64,000 nt of DNA, from the NCBI GenBank assembly GCA_016716265.1, contig JADJWQ010000001.1, positions 2,232,001-2,296,000 on the forward strand, in the 5' to 3' direction. Positions 12,585-21,006 of the stretch are shown here, one piece after another. Position 1 is the stretch's first letter; every line of letters starts with the position of its first letter. The DNA is from Planctomycetota bacterium (lineage in GTDB: Bacteria; Planctomycetota; UBA1135; UBA2386). The notes under the pieces are model-generated. The model saw only the letters and a program-made list of their open reading frames with translations. It was not told the origin of the DNA and made no database searches. Both the position numbers and the translations under genes were made by a program.

Positions 12585-13619
12585 TCAGAAGGTCCCGACC
12601 ACGAGATGCAGCGCGTTGGAGCTGCTCAGCGACAGCACCTGACCGCCGGCGCCGAGTCCGATCTGCGCGAACTGGTGCGCGAACGGCAGGCCCGCGAACG
12701 CCGCCGGCGGCGGCATCGAGAGCCCGAAGGCCGCGACGCCACCCTGCGTCTGCACGAACGCGGTCGCTTCGGTGGTCGTGAGCTGGTCGCAGCCGGGCAG
12801 CGTCAGCGGCGTGATCGCCGACAGCGGGATGTGCTGCGGGCCGAGTCCGACCCACGACACCGCAAACGCGTTCGGCGCGAAGCCGGAAGCCGCCGGGCGG
12901 TAGGTCGGACCGGCCCACGGCGACGACGCCAACGTCAGCGCGAGCCCACCGGCCGGCCCGACGCACGCGGTCGGCGTCGAGGCGGCGAGCGCGGGCCGCG
13001 CATCGATCCCGACGCGGAACGCGAGGCCACCGCCGAACCGGGGATGCGAGAAGCCGGTCGCACTGCCGAACGCCATCGAGAGGCTGCCGCGGACGAGCTC
13101 GCAGCCATTGCGCATCGTGCACTCGGCGACGCTCACGTCCGGTCCACCGTCCGGTGAGAGGAAGCCGCCGACCTGACTGCTCCCGAGCTCGCAGCGATGG
13201 AACGCGGCCCGCCGGCCTTCGATGTGCACGCCGTCGCCGAGACGCACGTCCGCGGGGATCACGTCACCTTGCGACTGGCCGAGAAACACCGGCTCGAGGT
13301 GACCGCTGCCCGGCAGATCGCCGCCGGTCATCGCGAAGGACTGACCGGCGGGCACGAACAGCCGCAGAGTCGGAATCCCGCCGGTCTTCGGCAGGACGAA
13401 GACACCCGGGTCGCGACGCAGCGTCAGGCCGATCTGCACCGCCGCACCGAGGTAGGTGCCGGCGCGGACGAGCAGGACGTCGCCGGGGTTCGCGCGGTCG
13501 ATCTGCCGCCGCAGGGCGTCCGGAGCGCCCTGCACGACCCGCGTCTGCTGTGCGGTGGCCACCTGCGTGGCGAGGAGCGCAGCGGCAACGACGAGGGTGT
13601 CACGGAGCCGGGGATTCAT
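12585..13619 (-). CDS. Secreted parallel-beta-helix-like protein with planctomycete C-terminal domain
   Basis: 344 residues, with a signal peptide from ATG 13619 (core TLVVAAALLATQVATAQQ). The opening QIDRANPGDVLLVRAGTYLG is the typical first rung of right-handed parallel beta-helix proteins. The next 120 residues contain short repeated strands and asides such as FHRCELGSSQVGG. The last 130 residues belong to the recurring C-terminal domain seen in several secreted proteins here (LALTLASSPWAGPTY ... LPGCDQL ... LSLSSSNALHLVVG). Probably exported and surface-attached or released. No catalytic motif is visible. Confidence 0.75.
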   Translation of the reverse strand: MNPRLRDTLVVAAALLATQVATAQQTRVVQGAPDALRRQIDRANPGDVLLVRAGTYLGAAVQIGLTLRRDPGVFVLPKTGGIPTLRLFVPAGQSFAMTGGDLPGSGHLEPVFLGQSQGDVIPADVRLGDGVHIEGRRAAFHRCELGSSQVGGFLSPDGGPDVSVAECTMRNGCELVRGSLSMAFGSATGFSHPRFGGGLAFRVGIDARPALAASTPTACVGPAGGLALTLASSPWAGPTYRPAASGFAPNAFAVSWVGLGPQHIPLSAITPLTLPGCDQLTTTEATAFVQTQGGVAAFGLSMPPPAAFAGLPFAHQFAQIGLGAGGQVLSLSSSNALHLVVGTF

Positions 13620-14043
13620 GTCGCGTTCGGAGCTGCGGAGGGAGCGGGGCGCCCGCCAAGCACCCTGGTGCCGGCGCGGCGAGTGTTCGCCGCAAACCGG
13701 AGAGTCTCGGCAGTGACTACGCGATGGACATGCGAGACCCCGTGGCCGACCTGCACGCCGTTCACCGGATCGAGCGTCGCGGTCGCCGTGCTGCCCACCC
13801 AGCCGCTGACGATCGTCGTCGGGCTGTGCCGGCTCCAGGCGGCTCGGCGTGTCTCCAGTAGCGACCATACACAATGGAGGTCGATCGACGGGCGGTCCGT
13901 ACGCACTACCGCTGCGTCATGCGGTTCGCACCTTGGGTGGGAGGAGCGCAGCGGGGTGATGCGACGGGATCGGCACGGGCCCGCCCGGTTGGACGGGCGC
14001 GACTCCAGGCGTAGGCTACGGTCTGCCAGGAGCTGACGACGCC
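13620..14043. other. 424-base divergent intergenic region
   Basis: Must contain the promoters of the beta-helix gene (minus) and the esterase gene (plus). A minus-strand frame reaching into the next gene (13616-13906) has a protein-like composition (TTIVSGWVGSTATATLDPVN) but overlaps a well-supported start and has no recognised family; I do not call it. Confidence 0.4.
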
Positions 14044-15036
14044 ATGCCCACGACCAGCCGATCCTCCCGCCGCAAGGCTCGCCTCGCGACCGTCCTCGCG
14101 ATGCTCACCGCAACGCTCCCCGCAGTGCTCGCCGCACAGGCGGAGAGCTCGGCGGCATCGACGCCGAAGCCTCCGCTGAAGGTGTTCATCCTCGCCGGGC
14201 AATCGAACATGGAGGGTGCCGGCATGATCCGCGCGGACTCCCGGCGCAATGGAGGTCAGGGCAGCCTGGAGTATCTGGTGCGCGATCCGGCGACCGCGGA
14301 GCGCTACGCGTATCTGGTCGACGACAGCGGGGCGTTCGTCGAGCGCGACGACGTGTGGATCTGGTACCTCGACCGCGAAGGCTGGCTGGCCCCCGGCTAC
14401 GGCGCCGGCCCCGACCGCATCGGCCCCGAGCTCGGGTTCGGCCACCTCGTCGGCGATCACTTCGATGCACCCGTGCTGCTGATCAAGGTCGCCTGGGGCG
14501 GCAAGAGCCTGGCGCAGGACTTCCGGCCACCGAGCCGCGAGGGCCAGACCGGGCCCTACTACACCGAGCTGTTCGCGCACGTGCGCGCGGTGCTCGGCTC
14601 GCTCGACGAGCACGTCCCCGGCTACGACGGGCGCGGCTACGAGATCGTCGGCTTCGGCTGGCACCAGGGTTGGAACGACCGCGTCAACCAGGCCTTCAAT
14701 GACGAGTACGAGGCCAACCTCGCCTGCTTCATCCGCGACGTCCGCCGCGAGCTCGGCATTCCGAAGCTGCCCTTCGTGATCGCCGAGACCGGCATGAGCG
14801 GCCGCGAGGAGACCCACCCGCGCGCGCTATCGCTGATGCGCGCGCAGGCGGCGGTCGCCGAGTACGAGGAGTTCCGGGGCAACGTCGCATTCGTCGGCAC
14901 CCGCGACTTCTACCGGCCGCCGGAGGTGTCGCCGTCGCGGCAGGCCTACCACTGGAACAGCAACGCCGAGACCTACCTGCTCATCGGCGAGGGCATGGCA
15001 CGCGCGATGATCGACCTCATGGAGTCACGCCGGTAG
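14044..15036 (+). CDS. Sialate O-acetylesterase-like (SASA family, SGNH fold) secreted esterase
   Basis: 330 residues, with a twin-basic-rich N terminus and hydrophobic signal segment to about residue 33. Block I is GQSNMEG with nucleophile Ser54. Later come GWHQGWND and, near the end, YHWNSNAETY with the expected His. This is the layout of the planctomycete sialate O-acetylesterase (DUF303/SASA) family, which removes acetyl groups from sugars. Followed 112 bases later by the thioredoxin-like gene on the same strand. A second, truncated copy lies at 46504-47001, about 90% alike by eye; this copy is intact. Confidence 0.85.
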   Translation: MPTTSRSSRRKARLATVLAMLTATLPAVLAAQAESSAASTPKPPLKVFILAGQSNMEGAGMIRADSRRNGGQGSLEYLVRDPATAERYAYLVDDSGAFVERDDVWIWYLDREGWLAPGYGAGPDRIGPELGFGHLVGDHFDAPVLLIKVAWGGKSLAQDFRPPSREGQTGPYYTELFAHVRAVLGSLDEHVPGYDGRGYEIVGFGWHQGWNDRVNQAFNDEYEANLACFIRDVRRELGIPKLPFVIAETGMSGREETHPRALSLMRAQAAVAEYEEFRGNVAFVGTRDFYRPPEVSPSRQAYHWNSNAETYLLIGEGMARAMIDLMESRR

Positions 15037-15046
15037 AGCGTCCCCC

Positions 15047-15064
15047 GGATCGGGTTCCCGATCC
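15047..15064 (+). terminator. Hairpin after the esterase gene
   Basis: Perfect inverted repeat GGATCGGG-TT-CCCGATCC ten bases after the stop, extended by flanking C/G runs. There is no T tract, so it may act as an RNA-stabilising or attenuating hairpin rather than an intrinsic terminator. Confidence 0.4.
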
Positions 15065-15148
15065 CCGGACCCGCCCCCGCGTCCAGGACCGTTTACTGGG
15101 CCCACCGGCGGACCGCTTCCACCGATTCCGCGTAGCAGCGCGCGACCC

Positions 15149-16060
15149 ATGGACACCCGCAAGATCCTCTCCGCTCTCCTGACCACCGCGATCCCCCTGC
15201 TCGCCCAGCACGGCGACGGCTGGACCAGCGACGTCCCCGCAGCGCGCGCCAGCGCGGCCGAGCACGGGCGCGACGTGCTGCTGGTCTTCACCGGCTCGGA
15301 CTGGTGCAGCCCGTGCATTCGACTCGCCGCCGAGGTGTGGAGCCGGCCGGAGTTCGTCGAGGCCGCGCGCGAGCGCTACGAGCTGGTGATCGTCGACAAC
15401 CCGCGCGGCGAAGACGTGATCTCGGCGGAGCAACGGCAGGCCAATGACGCACTGCACGCGTTGTTCGCCGTCAACTCGTGGCCGACGGTCGTGCTGACCG
15501 ACGCCGAGGGCCGCCCCTTCGCGCGGACCAAGGACTACCGGGCGGGTGGTCCGGCCGCGTGGCTCGAGCATCTCGCGGAATTGCAGCGCAATCGTGCCGA
15601 GCGCGACCGGCTGTTCGCGGCGGCCGCGGCGGTCGAAGGGGTCGAGCGCGCACGCCTGCTCGACCAGGGCCTGCGCGCCTGCGGCGACTTCATCCCGACC
15701 GGTCCGTACGCGGACGTCATCGACCGAATCCTCGCCGCCGACGCCGACAACGAGACCGGTCTCGCGATGCGCTGGCGTACCCGGCGTGCGGCGGACGCCC
15801 TCGAGAACGACCTGCCCGCGCTCGGCAAGTCCGGTCGGTGGGCAGAGCTGGTCGCCCGGATCGACGAATTCCTCGCCCGATACGAGCCGGACGACGTGCT
15901 GCGGCAGAAGACGCTCTATTGGCGCGGCGTCGGCCTCGCCCGGACCGGCGATGCCGAGACGGCGAAGGCGAGCTTCGAAGCCGCGGTGGCGCTCGGCGCC
16001 GACGCCGAGTACGGCCGCCGCAGCCAGGCGATGCTCGGGCGGATCAACGACCGGCGCTGA
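15149..16060 (+). CDS. Thioredoxin-fold protein with TPR-like tail, secreted
   Basis: 303 residues, with a short signal peptide to about residue 20. The thioredoxin domain at 25-150 has active-site motif DWCSPC (Cys53, Cys56) and the cis-Pro region NSWPTVV. Residues 180-300 are helical and resemble TPR units (LYWRGVGLARTGDAETAKAS). Likely a periplasmic thiol oxidoreductase or a partner for a thiol-disulphide system; a DsbD-like gene starts at 62190. Same strand and probably same transcript as the esterase. The second copy at 47008-47838 carries CGTC in place of CSPC and a nonsense codon. Confidence 0.8.
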   Translation: MDTRKILSALLTTAIPLLAQHGDGWTSDVPAARASAAEHGRDVLLVFTGSDWCSPCIRLAAEVWSRPEFVEAARERYELVIVDNPRGEDVISAEQRQANDALHALFAVNSWPTVVLTDAEGRPFARTKDYRAGGPAAWLEHLAELQRNRAERDRLFAAAAAVEGVERARLLDQGLRACGDFIPTGPYADVIDRILAADADNETGLAMRWRTRRAADALENDLPALGKSGRWAELVARIDEFLARYEPDDVLRQKTLYWRGVGLARTGDAETAKASFEAAVALGADAEYGRRSQAMLGRINDRR

Positions 16061-16150
16061 CTCCGCGCACAGAGCTGTGCGGGTCGCCAAGGTGACCGGC
16101 GCGCCGACCGCGTTGCCGGCCCGGCAGTCGCCCGTCGGAACCGCGCGCCG

Positions 16151-16229
16151 AGCCGAACCAGCCGGACACGAACACCTGGGAAGTGGACACGACGGCCTCC
16201 GCCGGCTCCGTCACGTCGTCGCCGATCAT
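16151..16229 (-). pseudogene. N-terminal scrap of a four-TM membrane protein gene
   Basis: The first 26 codons (MIGDDVTEPAEAVVSTSQVF) match, with few changes, the start of the intact gene at 47885-48334; after that the match stops abruptly. The scrap sits in the same place and orientation relative to the thioredoxin-like gene as the intact gene does in the second locus. It is therefore the residue of a duplicated third gene. Only the 5' piece survives here. Confidence 0.7.
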
Positions 16230-16649
16230 TGGTCGTTCCGGTCCCTCGGAAGCTGACTCGAGGTGCCCCTACCGCACGCGGGGTGTCAGCGCCGCGATCT
16301 GCGAAGCCGGAGTCGTGGACGCGGCCCGGAGCACGCACCGCGAGTCGGGCAGCGGCTGCGGCCCCGCGCTCGACAGGACTGGACGGGGCTCGGGAAGATC
16401 AGGCGAGCCTCGGTGTCCACCTCCAATCGAGGGAGCCGACGTCCGCCGGTACGCTCGTCTTTGGTTGGCGTACGATAGCGCCGGACCGAACTCGGGCGCC
16501 GGCCATTGAGCGCCCGTCGCCCTCGGCAAGCGACTGGACCGAGCGGGACGCGAGTATCCCCGAGCAACCCTGCGCGCTCGAGCGACGGAGGACTCCGTCG
16601 GCCGCGGTCCGGCCGGCCGATCGTCGACCGGGCACAGTCGGCCAACTAC

Positions 16650-16979
16650 CGACGGTCGCTGGTTCCGAGCGCAGTCGCGGTCGCGCGGAGGAGCTTCCGC
16701 TCGTGCGTCCGAGCGGCCGACCTGGATCTCGATGCACGATGCCGAGCCGACTCGGACGCCCCGGACGTCGACCAGGTCGACGCCAGTAGCCGACCGCGCT
16801 GCCCTCGGCGCAACCTGCTCAGCCGGTGCCTCCGCGCCGCACCTTCTCCGCCACAACTCGATGGTCCAGGCCGTCACGCCGATCTCGCGCGTTGGGTCGG
16901 CTACCGTGATGCGGCGAGCGGGGAGCTCGGACAGGTGTTCCCGGATCTCGACGATCCGCGCCCGGGTGTGCTTCGCCAT
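16650..16979 (-). pseudogene. IS66-type small transposase gene (OrfA) remnant, tentative
   Basis: The frame from ATG 16979 gives an N terminus with a helix-turn-helix look (ITVADPTREIGVTAWTIELW followed by RRRCG), then GVDLVDVRGVRVGSASCIEI. Both are reminiscent of IS66 OrfA proteins, which have an Xre/MarR-like HTH followed by a short FVEV...EIxV strand pair. After about residue 100 the frame becomes Arg/Pro/Ser-rich and meaningless, so it is broken. No OrfB or large transposase is seen nearby. The rest of 16236-17244 holds nothing I can support. Confidence 0.35.
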
Positions 16980-17244
16980 GAGCCACGGCCTCAGCGGCCC
17001 GACGACGGAAAGTCGATGGGGGCGACCGGACGGTCACGACGGACGGCTGCTTCTCCCCGCTCCGTTGCCCTCCGCCCCGTCGCTGGCGAGCACGAGCCGG
17101 TTCGTCAGCGGTGCGGCGTCCATCCCGGTGCGTGCCGGTCTGGCGCGGTCGCAGGGGCCAATGCGGTGCAGGTCGTGGCCGGCAAATGGGGCGCAGCATC
17201 GACCCCGACTTTGGCTCGGAGCGGCAACTGCGGATGCACGAGCT

Positions 17245-18510
17245 TCAGCTCTCGGTGATCGACAGGCACACCGCGTTGGTCAAGCCGAGACCTGGTGGAG
17301 TTCCTGTGCACACCACCGCGGCCTGTGCCGAGAATTGCGCGAAGCAAAGCGCCACGCTGAGGGGCACGGGCACCGGAAAGGACACGGATCCGAGGCAGGG
17401 ACCCGCAGACGAGGTGAATCCCGTCGGCAACGAGACCGGTGGCGGCGCGAGCGGCAGGTAGATCTGTCCGCAGGCGAACGGTGCCCCGCTCGTGCAGGGT
17501 CCGAGCCCGAACAGCAGAGCGACGGGCACGTTCTGTGGTGCGTAGTCGAGTCGGATCTGGAAGTTGCCGTTGCCGATCACTGCGTCGCCGACGGCGCTCA
17601 GCGCCATCGACGGACACGACGGGCACGGAGGCGAGAGACACGAAACGCCGGCCGTGGATGGGTGCCGTGCTTCGATGCAGATGCCATGGAAGCGCGCTCG
17701 CGTCGGCGGGCAGCAGCTCGGCGCGACGTAGCTGCACGGGAACCCTCCACGGGCTGGCACGAACGTCGTGGTCATCGTGTTGATCCCATCGGTGAGGACC
17801 AGCATGTCGTAGCAGTCGTGGAACGCGAGGCCGGTGATGGGGCCCAGCACCGGGCCGAATACCGGATTGCAACTACCGACCTGCAAGCTACACGTCGGCT
17901 GACACGGATTCGCGAGGGGCGCGGCGAAGACCCAGTTGTCCGGAGCCCCACCGGTGAACACGCTGGCGGAGTAGAACACCAAGCCGTGCGCCTCGCTGAT
18001 CGCGAGGCCGCCGGGGATGTGGTTTGGTGACGGCAGGAACGGCGCGATGCTGCACAGGGTTCCGGGCCCGGGGCAGGAACGGGTCTGCCAACCGAGCCTC
18101 TGCAGACCGCCAGCGCTGTCGAGGCTCCACAGCGCGCCCGTCGATGTTCCGTCCTCCTCGAAGGCGAGGCCGGTGACGAGCGAGCCCGGCGTGATCCCGG
18201 GAGGACTCATCGGAGCGCAGGTCACCGAGCAGGTCCCGCCGTATGTCAGCACCGACACACCGACCAGGCTGAGGCCGTCACTGTCGAAGACCACGCGCTG
18301 CATCGGATTGTAGGCGGTCCCCCCCGACCAGGGCGTTGGAGGAGCGCCGAGGAGCGGCCCACACAGTGGGAACTCAGCGCAGCCTGCGATGTGGCGGCTG
18401 ATGACGGGCAGGCCACCATCGACCGCGCCACCGAGGATGAACTCTCCTTGAGCTACGACCGAGGACAGCAACGTGGCGGCGGAGACGAGAAGAAGCGACG
18501 AACGAAGCAT
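17245..18510 (-). CDS. Cys-rich secreted protein with planctomycete C-terminal domain
   Basis: 421 residues, with a clean signal peptide (MLRSSLLLVSAATLLSSVVAQ). The middle has repeated motifs of a degenerate propeller (LVTGLAFEEDGTSTGALWSL, GPITGLAFHDCYDMLVLTDG). The whole chain carries many cysteines, often in pairs (CPGPGTLC, CLSPPCPSC), suggesting an oxidised extracellular protein. The C-terminal 120 residues are the domain shared with the genes at 12585, 40489 and 41937 (IGNGNFQIRLDYAPQNVPVA; VPVPLSVALCFAQFSAQ). Function unknown. It stands alone between IS remnants. Confidence 0.7.
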   Translation of the reverse strand: MLRSSLLLVSAATLLSSVVAQGEFILGGAVDGGLPVISRHIAGCAEFPLCGPLLGAPPTPWSGGTAYNPMQRVVFDSDGLSLVGVSVLTYGGTCSVTCAPMSPPGITPGSLVTGLAFEEDGTSTGALWSLDSAGGLQRLGWQTRSCPGPGTLCSIAPFLPSPNHIPGGLAISEAHGLVFYSASVFTGGAPDNWVFAAPLANPCQPTCSLQVGSCNPVFGPVLGPITGLAFHDCYDMLVLTDGINTMTTTFVPARGGFPCSYVAPSCCPPTRARFHGICIEARHPSTAGVSCLSPPCPSCPSMALSAVGDAVIGNGNFQIRLDYAPQNVPVALLFGLGPCTSGAPFACGQIYLPLAPPPVSLPTGFTSSAGPCLGSVSFPVPVPLSVALCFAQFSAQAAVVCTGTPPGLGLTNAVCLSITES

Positions 18511-18639
18511 GGCGAACTCCGAACAGCTGACGGACCGACGTCCGGGACCAGGGCGGCGCCCAGTCTAGCCGTCCGCCTCGGTTCGAGAGCGGGGGCTCAC
18601 CGCATGGCGCCCAGCCCCTGTTGCGGTGGCGAGGCGACG

Positions 18640-19927
18640 ACGGCGTGGCGTCGATGGTTCCGCTGCCGACGGCAGCCCTTTGGCGCGCGCGCCGGCGTAG
18701 TTCATGCGGTGCGCGTGAATCGTGAGGTAGGTGATGGCCTCGTGGATGGGGCCGTCCGTGACCACGTTGCCGTCGAGCGGATCACACCAGTACGGCTCGA
18801 GGTCGGCGAGAATCTGCGTGGCGGCGTCCCTCCTGCGCTCGAGAAGCCGGCGCCAGCCAGCGACGACCGCTCTGCTTTCGGAGCCGTGGATCGCCTCGGC
18901 TGCCGCGGACAGCTTCTCGAGGACGTGCCAGAAGTCGACCATCATATGGCGCGGACCGAGGAGGCTCTCCGGGAAGCTCGACTGGAGCACGTTCCACATC
19001 TCGTGAACCCCATCAGCGAGTAGCTGACGTCGCAGCTCCGGCTGCTTCTCGCGCGGGCGGTAGACCGGGCTCGCCATCGCGTTGCACACGTCCAAAGGCT
19101 CGATGCCAGGCATCTGTCCGAAGCGCATCGAGTAGAGCGCTCGGCCGTTGCCATCGTGCAACATGACGGTGCCGCAGTAGACCATGTGGAAGCCGCGTGA
19201 GCTTCGGCGCGTGCTTCTTGGGCCGACCGGCCGGCTGCGGGATGGGCTCCTCCATCGGCACGCTCGCCCGGTCGAGCAATGCCGAGATCGCGCGCGCCTC
19301 AGTCGGGATCTCGAGGCTGGTCACGATCGCGTCCTCGATGTCGACCTGTCGACGAAGGTACAGGGCCCCGAGCTCATGCGGAATGCGCTCGAAGCTCGCA
19401 CGAGAGTACGGAGTCCGGCGGGTCTCCTTGCCGCTCTGCTCACCCTCCCGCGATGACGCCTTCTGCAGCTCGAGAGCCATCGCCCGGGACGTCTGCGGTA
19501 GCCAGCCGTCGCCGATGCCGTCCGCACGCAGACTGATCGCGTCCACCGTCGGTGCGTTGCCCTCGCCGAGCGGGCGACACAAAGCACGTCGCACCTCGAC
19601 GGTCCCGGCAAGCGATCTGTTCCGGCCGTTGCCGTACCCGACCCGCGTGAAGGTCTTGCCGTCGATCTCGACTCGCGGCGCGTCGACCTCCAGAGCGCCG
19701 AGCATGACCGCGTGCGCGTCCCGCTCCACCGCGCCGGTCAGCTCGGCGACCATGACCTCCGAGACCGCGTAGTCCATGGCCTCCCGGCCTGCCGCGCTAC
19801 TCGCGGCGCGCGATGCGACCGCGGCGCACAGCGCCTCGATCGAGCTCACCATGCTCTTGCACGCAGCCGGCACCGCGATGACGATCACGTCTTCGACCGC
19901 GCCCCTCCCAGGACGCTTGTCTCGCAT
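18640..19927 (-). mobile_element. ISKra4-family transposase remnant A (frameshifted, C-terminus lost)
   Basis: Two minus-strand frames make up the body of an ISKra4-type DDE transposase. From 19927 the first reads VEIDGKTFTRVG, GTVEVRRALCRPLGEGNAPT and ERIPHELGALYLRRQ to about 19190. The second continues after a frameshift with YCGTVMLHDGNGRALYSMRF, RQLLADGVHEMWN, MMVDFWHVLEKL and ITYLTIHAHRMNYAGARAKG. The C-terminal GSGxVEATCKxLIGxRMKR block found in copy B is garbled here. Reading direction is opposite to the IS91 copies 2-4. Not functional. Confidence 0.8.
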
Positions 19928-20186
19928 CCTGCATCCGATAAGGAGGGGCGTCGCTTTGTACAGTCTCTATTGTCACAAGATCTTGTGCTCGCTCCCCGCT
20001 CCCGCCGCGCCGCTTCGTGTCAGCGCCGCGCCTCACTCAATCCGGGAGCCACACCCCCTGTACCTCTTCAGGGGTCCGGGCGAGCGGCTGCCTCTGCGAA
20101 CGCGTGGACTTCGGCCGGGTCCGCACGCTTGCCGGAGGCACACGCTCCGTTGGAGAGACGCCTGGGGCACCTGCGAGATTCGAGCA

Positions 20187-20606
20187 TGACCCTCGCCGAG
20201 CGTTGGTTCCCGCCGAAGCTACTCGAGAGGGACGGAGGTCTGCACCCCGTGGTTCGGCGTAGCCGCATACGAGCGGCTGCTGATGGGCATCGTTCAGGTC
20301 GACCCCACGAGGCCGTGCGATATTGCCTACGTGCTGGGAGGGCGGAGCTTGCAGCACGTGCGAGCGTTCGAACGCAGGGCGCGTCGCAGCGAGTTGATCC
20401 ATCCGGGTGGTTTGGTGATCGGAGTCGTGTTGATAGGCCTCGGGGCAGTGGTTGGCGGCCTGACCACCGCAGGGTTCATCGTCCTCGCGATGAACTTCCG
20501 ATGTTTCGGGCTGCGACGTTTCGACCGGGCTCGCATCCATCGCCCGATGTGGCGTGCGGGGATCGAGGGTCACATGTCCGCTGCTAATGACGGCGCCGCG
20601 CTATGA
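20187..20606 (+). pseudogene. Small membrane protein, apparently frameshifted
   Basis: From ATG 20187 the frame begins MTLAERWFPPKLLERDGGLH, a credible protein start. From about 20245 the coding look moves to another frame, reading WFGVAAYERLLMGIVQVDP and on to a membrane helix (LVIGVVLIGLGAVVGGLTTAG), ending at 20606. Joined, they make about 140 residues. An alternative is a shorter gene from ATG 20283 (107 residues). No known family. Lies between ISKra4 remnant A and the propeller gene. Confidence 0.4.
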
Positions 20607-21006
20607 GCCGGCCGAACGGCATCGTTCCCGTGCGCGTGCTCCTCGACGATCACTCCGCGCGCTGGTAGGCTGTCCAATCAGACGATGTTGACGATGCTCC
20701 TCCGGCCGCTGTTGATCGGCGCGACGTCGAGCGGCCGTTCGCGTCCTTCGCGCGCCGCGAGAGCCAACTCGTCGAGTTCGCACATCGGCTTCCGCCTCGG
20801 GGCGACGCGTCGGGTGGGGGCGGCAGCGACGACGGCCAGCTTGGCAGGGTCGGCTACGGCGACCAGCAGGAAGATCATCGCCGCCCAACGAGCCGCAGCG
20901 CCAGCGCACGCCAGGGCAAGTGTCGGCAGGAGTCGTGAACGACGATGATACGGCCGATTCGTGGCCGGTCGCACGCCCGGTCTGCGCCTTCCAAGGAGTG
21001 GTCGTG
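20607..21006. other. 400-base interval, possible tiny minus-strand gene
   Basis: A minus-strand frame 20678-20878 would give 66 residues beginning MIFLLVAVADPAKLAVVAAA and ending NSGRRSIVNIV. It has a hydrophobic start, but no family and no clear ribosome binding site. The interval also must hold the promoter of the 21007 gene. Confidence 0.3.

Noticed and set aside
13616..13906. Minus-strand 96-codon frame upstream of and overlapping the beta-helix gene start
   Set aside because: Protein-like in composition but covers a better-supported signal-peptide start; no family and no ribosome binding site seen.
13906..14817. 303-codon minus-strand frame over the esterase gene
   Set aside because: Antisense to a gene with clear SGNH motifs; composition is that of a shadow.
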